Below, piece by piece: positions 1 through 5,776 of a stretch of DNA of 10,082 nt (positions are counted from its first letter, which is position 1; each line of letters begins with the position of its first letter). Below the pieces are notes generated by a model. The model searched no databases. It saw nothing but the letters and a program-made list of their open reading frames with translations, and was not told the origin of the DNA. A program made the translations under genes and the position numbers. The stretch comes from an uncultured Actinomycetes bacterium (GTDB lineage: Bacteria > Actinomycetota > Actinomycetes > S36-B12 > UBA5976): contig CALBND010000134.1 in NCBI GenBank assembly GCA_937896305.1, positions 1 through 10,082 of the forward strand. Direction: 5' to 3'.

Positions 1-1329
1 GGTAAACGCATTTAGAGCATCTGGCCCTAACTCGCGTCCCAAACCTGATTTTTTGAAACCACCAAAGGGGGTCCAATAACGAACTGAAGAATGAGAGTTA
101 ACTGAAAGGTTTCCACTTTCAATTCCTCTGGCAACTCTGATTGCCTTGGCCCCGTTGTTAGTCCAAATAGATCCACTTAAACCAAATTCAGAATCATTTG
201 CCAACTTGATTGCATCTGCTTCATCTTCAAACGTAACTACTGAAACAATTGGTCCAAATATTTCTTCAGATAAACTGCGATGTTTTCTATCAGTGATATG
301 CAAGACAGTTGGTGGAAACCAAAACCCTGCACCACTTGGGGCACTGCCTCTAAAAGCAACTAGGTTTTCCTCAACATAGGAAGCAACTTTGTCACGATGA
401 GCACTAGTTATTAGTGGACCCATCTCGGTTGTTTCCAAACTTGGATCAGCACATTTAAAAGCTTTAACTGATTTTTCAAACAGGGGCATGAATTTATCGA
501 AGGCTGATTTTTCAATCAGAATTCGTGATCTGGCACAACAATCTTGACCAGCGTTATCAAATACTGCACCTGGTGCAGCAGCTGCTGCTTTTTCTAAATC
601 AGAATCGGCAAAAATTACGTTAGCTGATTTGCCACCTAATTCCAAAGTAACTCTTTTTACATTTGGCGCACATTTTGCCATTATTTGTGTGCCAATTTCG
701 GTGGAGCCTGTGAAAACTATTTTTCTTACTCTGGGATCTTGCACAATTGTTTCGCCCACAATTCTGCCCGAACCAGTTATGACTTGGAAAACATTTTCAG
801 GAATTCCTGCTTCAAGTGCTAATGAAGCAAGCTTCATTGCTGTTAGAGGTGTAACTTCAGCAGGTTTTAAAACAACGGTGCAACCTGCAGCAAGAGCTGG
901 TGCAAAACCCCAACCAGCAATTGGCATTGGAAAATTCCAGGGCACAATAATTCCCACCACACCAATTGGTTCTCTAAATGTCATATCAATGCCACCTGGC
1001 ACAGGAATTTGTCTGCCAAATAATCTTTCAGGGCCCCCCGCATAATAATTTAAAACGTTAACAACGTTGTTGGCTTCCCATCTAGCATTACCTATGGTGT
1101 GACCTGAATTTTCAACTTCAAGTTTTGCTAATACTTCAATGTTTTCTTCAACTTTGTTAGCAAAGTTTCTTAATAATTTGGCGCGATCAGCTGGGGTAAC
1201 TTTTTTCCAAGACTCAAATGCTTTTTGGGCCTTGGTGATAGCAGCTACTGTTTCTTCAGCTGAAGCTGCTGGAACTTGAGTAATTTTTTGTTCAGTTATT
1301 GGTGAAATGACATCATGCAGCGTCGTCAA
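1..1329 (-). CDS. NAD(P)-dependent aldehyde dehydrogenase, C-terminus cut by the window edge
   Basis: The minus strand is open for 443 codons with no stop and translates throughout as an ALDH-superfamily enzyme, which oxidises an aldehyde to the acid with NAD(P)+ in the cytoplasm. Visible landmarks are PWNFP with the oxyanion Asn132, the cofactor loop FTGSTEIG (206-213), ELGGKS with general base Glu230, GQDCCA with catalytic nucleophile Cys264, and EEIFGP (355-360). The family is usually about 450-500 residues, so only some ten C-terminal residues seem missing. The start is TTG at 1329-1327: an in-frame TAA lies three codons upstream, a strong AAGGAG sits 9 bases before it, and the first ATG is not until residue 116. 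It follows the glutamine synthetase-like gene by 36 bases. The C-terminal stretch NSHSSVRYWTPFGG and the context suggest oxidation of gamma-glutamylated amino-aldehydes, as in polyamine or ethanolamine breakdown. The family call is secure; the substrate is inferred. Confidence 0.93.
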   Translation of the reverse strand, partial: MTTLHDVISPITEQKITQVPAASAEETVAAITKAQKAFESWKKVTPADRAKLLRNFANKVEENIEVLAKLEVENSGHTIGNARWEANNVVNVLNYYAGGPERLFGRQIPVPGGIDMTFREPIGVVGIIVPWNFPMPIAGWGFAPALAAGCTVVLKPAEVTPLTAMKLASLALEAGIPENVFQVITGSGRIVGETIVQDPRVRKIVFTGSTEIGTQIMAKCAPNVKRVTLELGGKSANVIFADSDLEKAAAAAPGAVFDNAGQDCCARSRILIEKSAFDKFMPLFEKSVKAFKCADPSLETTEMGPLITSAHRDKVASYVEENLVAFRGSAPSGAGFWFPPTVLHITDRKHRSLSEEIFGPIVSVVTFEDEADAIKLANDSEFGLSGSIWTNNGAKAIRVARGIESGNLSVNSHSSVRYWTPFGGFKKSGLGRELGPDALNAFT

Positions 1330-1338
1330 TTTAAATTA

Positions 1339-1347
1339 CTCCTTTTT
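1339..1347 (-). promoter_or_regulatory. Shine-Dalgarno site of the aldehyde dehydrogenase
   Basis: Read on the minus strand this is AAAAAGGAG, 9 bases before the TTG codon. It decides the start, because an in-frame stop directly after it excludes any longer protein and no ATG or GTG lies close downstream. Confidence 0.75.
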
Positions 1348-1365
1348 AGTGTTTTAAAACTTTAC

Positions 1366-2748
1366 TTACATGCGTTCGAAACTACGGAATCTTTCCCAAT
1401 CGGTAATACTCTTATTGAATGCAGCAATCTCAATATTAGCCATGTTTAGGTAGTGTTGTTTAACTTCGGCACCAAATACTTTTTCTACAAACTGGCTTTG
1501 CGCCCAAAGTTCAGCACTTTTTTCTAAAGTGCTTGGAACTCTCGGTGCATCTGAAACATAGGCGTTACCTTCAAAAGCTGGTTCTAGTTTCAAACCTTCT
1601 TCGACCCCGGCAATTCCAGCAGCAATCATTGCAGCTTCTGCTAGGTAAGGGTTGACATCTCCACCTGGAACTCGATTTTCAAATCTTAAGGAATGGCCTT
1701 TGCCAACTAAACGAATCGCACAAGTTCTATTGTCTCGACCCCACTTCATAGCGGTAGGAGCAAAAGATCCTTCAACATATCTCTTATAAGAATTTATGTT
1801 GGGTGCAAAAAATAAAGTCATTTCTCGCATGTATTTCAATTGTCCAGCCATAAATGATTTAGCTAATTCACTTAAACCTTGTGGATCTTTGTCATCGGCC
1901 ATCACTGCTTCATCATTTAAACCACGAACAGATAAATGTATATGGCAAGAGTTTCCTTCGCGTTCATTAAATTTAGCCATGAAGGTTAAGGACATACCTT
2001 GGTCAGAAGCTATTTCTTTTGCTCCTAGTTTGTAAATCACATGTTGATCAGCAGTAGTTAAAGCGTTAGTAAATCTGAAAGCAATTTCGTGTTGACCTAA
2101 ATTACATTCACCCTTTGCTGACTCAACTTCCATTCCAGCACCATCCATACCTAAGCGAATGGCTCGAAGTAATCCTTCAACTCTGGATGTGCCAAGTAGT
2201 GAATAGTCAACGTTGTATTGGTTTGCTGGAATTAAATCCTTGTAACCATTATCCCAAGCTTCCTCAAATGTGTCTTTGAAAACAATGAATTCTAATTCAG
2301 TTCCAACGTAGGGAACTAATTTCATTTCTTTTAATCTATCTATTTGTTTCTTTAGAATTTGTCGAGGAGATGGATTGACATCTGTGTGATCTAATTTTTG
2401 TAAATCTGCTAAAACCATTGCTGTGCCAGGAAGCCAAGGGATGTATCGCAAAGTGTCATAATCTGGTGCCATCACCATGTCGCCATAACCTGAATCCCAA
2501 GAAGACATGGCATAACCTGCAACTGTGTTCATATCAACATCAACAGCTAATAAATAATTACAACCTTCGGTTCCATGATTAAGGGTGTCTTTTAAAAAGA
2601 ATGGAGCATGGACTCTTTTACCTTGCAAACGTCCTTGCATATCGGTAATGCCAACAACGACAGTATCAATTTTGCCAGATTTAATATCTTGCTCAAGTTG
2701 TGAAACTTTTAAAGGTGCGCTTTCAGATTGATTAATTTTTGCACTCAT
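1366..2748 (-). CDS. Glutamine synthetase family gamma-glutamyl-amine ligase (GlnA3/GlnA4/PuuA-like)
   Basis: This 460-residue protein belongs to the class I glutamine synthetase fold, which joins the gamma-carboxyl of glutamate to ammonia or an amine using ATP. An N-terminal beta-grasp region (about 20-115) contains a DMQGR segment, followed by the catalytic domain. Metal and substrate residues are visible: TELEF with Glu151 and Glu153, VESAKGECN with Glu209 and Glu214, HIHLS with His269 and His271, RDNRTCAIRL with Arg338, Arg341 and Arg346, and RFENR with Glu357 and Arg359. It looks more like the actinobacterial GlnA3/GlnA4 and PuuA branch, which acts on polyamines or ethanolamine, than like the ammonia-assimilating GlnA; the NLYDLPPEE-type adenylylation segment is absent. 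The ATG at 2748 has GGAGG 11 bases upstream. It lies between a hydrolase gene (50-base gap) and an aldehyde dehydrogenase gene (36-base gap), which supports amine catabolism. Family certain, amine specificity inferred. Confidence 0.9.
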   Translation of the reverse strand: MSAKINQSESAPLKVSQLEQDIKSGKIDTVVVGITDMQGRLQGKRVHAPFFLKDTLNHGTEGCNYLLAVDVDMNTVAGYAMSSWDSGYGDMVMAPDYDTLRYIPWLPGTAMVLADLQKLDHTDVNPSPRQILKKQIDRLKEMKLVPYVGTELEFIVFKDTFEEAWDNGYKDLIPANQYNVDYSLLGTSRVEGLLRAIRLGMDGAGMEVESAKGECNLGQHEIAFRFTNALTTADQHVIYKLGAKEIASDQGMSLTFMAKFNEREGNSCHIHLSVRGLNDEAVMADDKDPQGLSELAKSFMAGQLKYMREMTLFFAPNINSYKRYVEGSFAPTAMKWGRDNRTCAIRLVGKGHSLRFENRVPGGDVNPYLAEAAMIAAGIAGVEEGLKLEPAFEGNAYVSDAPRVPSTLEKSAELWAQSQFVEKVFGAEVKQHYLNMANIEIAAFNKSITDWERFRSFERM

Positions 2749-2757
2749 CTAGAAACT

Positions 2758-2765
2758 GTCCTCCC
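2758..2765 (-). promoter_or_regulatory. Shine-Dalgarno site of the glutamine synthetase-like gene
   Basis: The minus strand reads GGGAGGAC, with GGAGG ending 11 bases before the ATG at 2748. The spacing is on the long side but the match is strong, and there is no competing start nearby. Confidence 0.6.
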
Positions 2766-2778
2766 GATTGGCTATGCC

Positions 2779-2792
2779 TGAGATTACTCTCA
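2779..2792 (-). repeat. 14-base dyad upstream of the glutamine synthetase-like gene
   Basis: The arms TGAGA and TCTCA flank a 4-base centre, GTAA on the minus strand. In RNA this gives a five-pair stem, extendable by one G-U pair, closed by a GNRA-type tetraloop. It sits in the 50-base gap between the hydrolase stop and the glutamine synthetase-like start, upstream of the Shine-Dalgarno site. It has no U-tract, so it is not a Rho-independent terminator. It could be an operator half-site pair, a weak RNA hairpin or chance. Confidence 0.3.
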
Positions 2793-2798
2793 ATTTAG

Positions 2799-3668
2799 TC
2801 AGTTTGGAAAGAGGTGCTTCAAGAAAGCTTCTCGAACCAGTTCAGGATGCTCAATATGTGAAACATGTCCCCCTTGGGGCAACAATAAAACCTTGGCGTC
2901 AGAAAAATATCGGGTCACTTTTTTGGCTGCTCTTGGGTGAACCAATTTATCTTTAGCCCCATATATAAATAGTGAAGGCTTATTTATTGATTTTGCTAGG
3001 TTCCAAGGATTGCTAGCTGATAAATCAAAATATGTTGCCAGTAAAGCCCTTAATGTGGCCAGAATATTTACTTCAACTTTTTTTACATCAATTCGTAATT
3101 CAATTTGGGAAAGTATTTCTTTTAACCACATCTGCTCCCCATATTTTCTATCCGCAAAGTTTTGTTTGATGGTTGCCTTTGCTTGCTCAGCTAAAGGAAG
3201 CGATAAAAACTTTTCCATCATTTTTTCACCCACGCCAGGAATGGCTGCAATTATTACTGGAGCTGCAGACAATCTTGGTAGCAAATCAGGTAGCCCTGGA
3301 GAAATAAAAGTTATAGATTTAGTTAGTTCAGGAAACTGGTGGGCAAAATGTAATGCAACAGATCCACCGTGAGAATTTCCAAATAAATGTACTTGCTTTT
3401 CTCCAAATTGACTTTTGACAACTTCAGCTAAAACTTGAGCATAAATTTTTGGGGAAAAGTCTCCAGTAGTAAGTGCATCTGACTTTCCAAAACCTGGTAA
3501 ATCTGGTGCTAAACAATCTAAATCATTTGCAAGTATTTTTGAGAGTCTTGACCATTCATGCCCTGAACCACCTAAACCATGAATCATCAATGCTGGGGCA
3601 GTATTTTCCTTCCCAAGACGCCTGATTCTGACTTTGGCTTTGCTGGTTAAAATCTGAGTATCAATCAC
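2799..3668 (-). CDS. Alpha/beta hydrolase, first gene of the amine-ligase cluster
   Basis: This 289-residue protein has the alpha/beta-hydrolase fold of the MhpC/lipase-like type and no signal peptide, so it should be cytoplasmic. The oxyanion motif HGLGGSGHEW starts at 30, PDLPGFGKS is at 55-63, the nucleophile elbow GNSHGG places Ser99, the acid is Asp240 in YGAKDKLVHP, and the base is His268 in GGHVSHIEHPE. The triad is therefore complete, and the cap region (about 130-225) is helical. The start is GTG at 3668 with no visible Shine-Dalgarno; AT-rich -10-like sequences lie just upstream, so a very short leader is possible. It is followed by the glutamine synthetase-like gene after 50 bases on the same strand and probably shares its transcript. 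Substrate unknown: an ester or amide hydrolase of the same pathway is possible, but so is an unrelated esterase. Confidence 0.88.
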   Translation of the reverse strand: MIDTQILTSKAKVRIRRLGKENTAPALMIHGLGGSGHEWSRLSKILANDLDCLAPDLPGFGKSDALTTGDFSPKIYAQVLAEVVKSQFGEKQVHLFGNSHGGSVALHFAHQFPELTKSITFISPGLPDLLPRLSAAPVIIAAIPGVGEKMMEKFLSLPLAEQAKATIKQNFADRKYGEQMWLKEILSQIELRIDVKKVEVNILATLRALLATYFDLSASNPWNLAKSINKPSLFIYGAKDKLVHPRAAKKVTRYFSDAKVLLLPQGGHVSHIEHPELVREAFLKHLFPN

Positions 3669-3679
3669 AAATAATAAAC

Positions 3680-3685
3680 ATATAA
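3680..3685 (-). promoter_or_regulatory. Possible -10 element of the hydrolase/amine-ligase operon
   Basis: The minus strand reads TTATAT, 11 bases before the GTG at 3668, and a second candidate TATTAT lies at 3676-3671. No good -35 box is seen. Transcription from TTATAT would leave only a few untranslated bases, matching the lack of a Shine-Dalgarno site. Weak evidence in AT-rich DNA. Confidence 0.25.
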
Positions 3686-3765
3686 GACCACTAGGCCTTG
3701 CTTTAAACCTGGATGATGCGAACTAGGTCAAAAGGCAATAGTCTTATGTTCAAGGAAGATACTTT

Positions 3766-3770
3766 AGGAG
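3766..3770 (+). promoter_or_regulatory. Shine-Dalgarno site deciding the DUF3107 start
   Basis: AGGAG ends 11 bases before the ATG at 3782. In-frame ATGs at 3713 and 3746 would add 12-23 residues that do not resemble the family, so this site supports the shorter protein. Confidence 0.55.
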
Positions 3771-3781
3771 ATTTGAGAAAA

Positions 3782-4003
3782 ATGGAAGTTCGAATTGGTG
3801 TACAAGAAGTAGCAAGAGATATTGTTTTTGAAACAACCAGCACTGCTGAAGAAATAACAGCAGCTGTTGAAGCAGCTGTTAAAAATGGTACTTTATTAAA
3901 TTTAGTTGATGAAAAAGGTAAGAAAATTCTTGTGCCAGGAAAGTATTTAGCTTTTGTTGAAATCGGTGCCTCAGAACAACGTCGAGTAGGGTTTGCTGGC
4001 TAA
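3782..4003 (+). CDS. DUF3107 family small protein
   Basis: With the start at 3782 the product is 73 residues, the usual size of this actinobacterial family (the mycobacterial member is Rv3208A/TB9.4). The reading frame extends upstream to other ATGs, but family members begin with the MEVRIGVQ-type segment, and AGGAG precedes this start. The protein opens with a beta strand (MEVRIGVQEVARDIVFE), has an acidic helix (TAEEITAAVEAAVK) and ends with the family-typical VLVPGKYLAFVEIG...RRVGF pattern. It has no membrane segment or signal and should be cytoplasmic; no biochemical role is established for the family as far as I know. The alpha/beta hydrolase gene begins 2 bases after its stop, so the two are translationally close and probably co-transcribed. 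Confidence 0.85.
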   Translation: MEVRIGVQEVARDIVFETTSTAEEITAAVEAAVKNGTLLNLVDEKGKKILVPGKYLAFVEIGASEQRRVGFAG

Positions 4004-4005
4004 TT

Positions 4006-4863
4006 GTGCAAGAACAGCTTTTAGTTAATCCCGTAAATGTTTTTGAAAAAAAACTTCCTACCTCAAGAGGATTTCTTGGAGCTTTAGTTTGCGAACCTGA
4101 ATCAATTCATGCCGGAACAATTGTTTTCGTTCCCGGTTTCTCAGGAAGTCGTGAAGACTTTGTGGCCATGTTGCCAGAATTAGCGAAATTAGGTTGGCAT
4201 AGTTTTGCCATTGATCAACTAGGACAACCTTCTAGTTTTGGGCCAACTGATGAGTCAGCTTTTTCTATTGATTTATTTGCCCAAGATTTAATTGATATTG
4301 CCAATTCATTTCCAGAACCAATTCATGTCGTGGGTCATTCTTTTGGTGGTTTAGTTTCATCTGTTGCTGCAACCAAATCCACTCAATCATTTGCCAGCAT
4401 CACATTGATGTGTAGTGGACCAGGTCCGATGCCTAAAGAAAAATGGGGAGCACTTCCCCGTTTAGTTGAAGCAACAACAAAATACAAAATGTCTACTATC
4501 TGGGCCTTAAAAACAATTTTTGAAAAACTTTCTGGTTATAGAAAGTTTTCAAGAAAAGTTCGAGTTTGGCGAAGGAATAGATGGAATAATACAAATCCCT
4601 TATCTATTAAAGTTATGGCAACTCTTTTAATGCACATTCACCCAGTTGCCCAAGAATTTCAAAAAACTTTGAGTGTTAATAGAATTCCGATTTTAGTTTT
4701 AAGTGGAGCCCATGACGATATTTGGCCATTGAGTCAACAAAAAGAAATGGCACAAACTTTGAATGGAACTTATGTTGAAATTGCAGGTGCAGGTCACTCC
4801 CCTGCCAGAGAAGAACCATTAGAAACAGTTTTAGCCTTAGATAAGTTTTTAAAAGCTATTTAG
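4006..4863 (+). CDS. Alpha/beta hydrolase downstream of DUF3107
   Basis: This 285-residue cytoplasmic alpha/beta hydrolase starts with GTG only 2 bases after the DUF3107 stop. The oxyanion region is FVPGFSGSR (41-49), which lacks the common His-Gly pair; the nucleophile elbow is GHSFGG with Ser112; the acid is Asp237 in SGAHDDIWP; and the base is His264 in GAGHSP. The catalytic triad is complete. A cap of about 140-215 is rich in Arg, Lys and Trp (for example RKVRVWRRNRW), which is unusual enough to suggest a negatively charged or lipid-like partner, though this is speculation. A run of eight A lies near the 5' end (codons 14-17). The gene's TAG stop overlaps, in antiparallel orientation, the end of the EamA transporter gene. 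Substrate unknown. Confidence 0.85.
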   Translation: MQEQLLVNPVNVFEKKLPTSRGFLGALVCEPESIHAGTIVFVPGFSGSREDFVAMLPELAKLGWHSFAIDQLGQPSSFGPTDESAFSIDLFAQDLIDIANSFPEPIHVVGHSFGGLVSSVAATKSTQSFASITLMCSGPGPMPKEKWGALPRLVEATTKYKMSTIWALKTIFEKLSGYRKFSRKVRVWRRNRWNNTNPLSIKVMATLLMHIHPVAQEFQKTLSVNRIPILVLSGAHDDIWPLSQQKEMAQTLNGTYVEIAGAGHSPAREEPLETVLALDKFLKAI

Positions 4864-5734
4864 ATTTATAACCTGTCACAACAAAAAACATTCCGATCAT
4901 TAATAATATAATGGCAGGTATTGTTTCCCACGGTGGAATTTGACCAATCGCTACTGCAGCAATAATTGTTGATCCAGGCATCTCAAATAAAATTCCCATG
5001 CTCACAACAGTTGCTGATAATGATCTTAAAGTTATGTTGAACAAAGTATGGCCCAGGATTTGAGCCAAAAGAGTGAGTAACAAAATATAAATCCACGCTT
5101 TTTTACTAAAACCAGTTAATTGCACTCCGCCTATAAAGCAAATCAGTAATAGTGAAAATGCTGCTGCAAAATAAGCAATAAATGTGTATTGCGAAGTTGT
5201 TAAAGTTTCACGAGCATTTGAACCAACAGTCACATATAGTGCTGCAAAAATTGCACCCAGTAAAGCCAAAAGATCCCCGATCACTGCTCTTCTATCAAGG
5301 GAGATATCAATACCTGTTAACAAGATTGCTCCAGATAGGGCAATAAAAATTCCAAAATAAACTTTTTTAGGAAATACTTCTCCACGCATTCTGGCAAATA
5401 AAACAGCCCAAGCAGGTTGTGTTGCCACCATTGCAGTTGATGCAGCCACGGTAGTAAATCTCAAACTGGGAATCCAAACTGCGAAATGTATTCCTAATAA
5501 AAAACCTGCAAACAAAGAAGTTTGTAGTGATTTTTTTGAAATATTTTTAAACCCTCGACGAAATGCGAAAGGTGTTGTGGCAGCAGCTCCTAGAAAACAT
5601 CTCCAGAAAGCAATGGCTAATGCTGGCGCAGCGGTTACTGCAATCAATGGACCCGAAGTAGAAATAGCCAATATGGCCAGGGTCAGAATTAGTAAATCCC
5701 TGGAACTTTTACTATTTGCTTGAACAACGTTCAT
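4856..5734 (-). CDS. EamA/DMT-superfamily transporter
   Basis: This 292-residue membrane protein is built as two homologous EamA halves of five helices each (about 14-140 and 152-286), ten predicted transmembrane helices in total. The first half ends in the typical pattern SLRFTTVAASTAMVATQPAW, and the second contains the matching FNITLRSLSATVVSMGILFEMPG. Loops such as RRGFKNISKK (59-68) are positively charged. Family members are inner-membrane exporters of small metabolites, often amino acids, nucleosides or drugs; the substrate cannot be read from sequence. The ATG at 5734 has no clear Shine-Dalgarno. It diverges from the MgtE_N gene across only 42 bases and converges on the hydrolase gene, overlapping it by 8 bases at the stop codons. 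Confidence 0.9.
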   Translation of the reverse strand: MNVVQANSKSSRDLLILTLAILAISTSGPLIAVTAAPALAIAFWRCFLGAAATTPFAFRRGFKNISKKSLQTSLFAGFLLGIHFAVWIPSLRFTTVAASTAMVATQPAWAVLFARMRGEVFPKKVYFGIFIALSGAILLTGIDISLDRRAVIGDLLALLGAIFAALYVTVGSNARETLTTSQYTFIAYFAAAFSLLLICFIGGVQLTGFSKKAWIYILLLTLLAQILGHTLFNITLRSLSATVVSMGILFEMPGSTIIAAVAIGQIPPWETIPAIILLMIGMFFVVTGYKSK

Positions 5735-5764
5735 ATGTGTAAGTAGTCAATCACGTACCGGGAG

Positions 5765-5770
5765 TAATAT
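5765..5770 (+). promoter_or_regulatory. Candidate -10 box of a leaderless MgtE_N operon transcript
   Basis: TAATAT is followed by exactly 6 bases and then the GTG start at 5777, the spacing expected when transcription begins at the first base of the start codon. No -35 box is apparent 16-18 bases upstream. A GGGAG at 5760-5764, 12 bases before the GTG, could instead serve as a distant Shine-Dalgarno site, so the two readings compete. Confidence 0.4.
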
Positions 5771-5776
5771 TTCCAT

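Noticed and set aside
146..1045. Plus-strand open frames of 77 and 138 codons at 146-379 and 629-1045
   Set aside because: They lie opposite the aldehyde dehydrogenase, whose frame has a full set of active-site motifs; their translations look like antisense composition with no domain.
1351..1360. Palindrome GTTTTAAAAC between the ligase and dehydrogenase genes
   Set aside because: A ten-base AT-rich palindrome is expected by chance in this composition and no extended stem or U-tract follows.
3010..3372. Plus-strand open frame of 120 codons
   Set aside because: It is antisense to the alpha/beta hydrolase and has no ribosome site or recognisable pattern.
3713..3781. Longer DUF3107 protein starting at the ATG at 3713 or 3746
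   Set aside because: The added residues do not resemble the family N-terminus, and AGGAG before 3782 supports the short form of normal family length.
3669..3781. Possible small RNA or tRNA in the gap before DUF3107
   Set aside because: I could not form a cloverleaf or any stem longer than about four pairs; the gap is explained by divergent leaders.
4045..4052. Run of eight A near the 5' end of the second hydrolase as a programmed slippage site
   Set aside because: The reading frame is intact through the run and the protein aligns to its family as it stands; homopolymers of this length are ordinary in AT-rich DNA.
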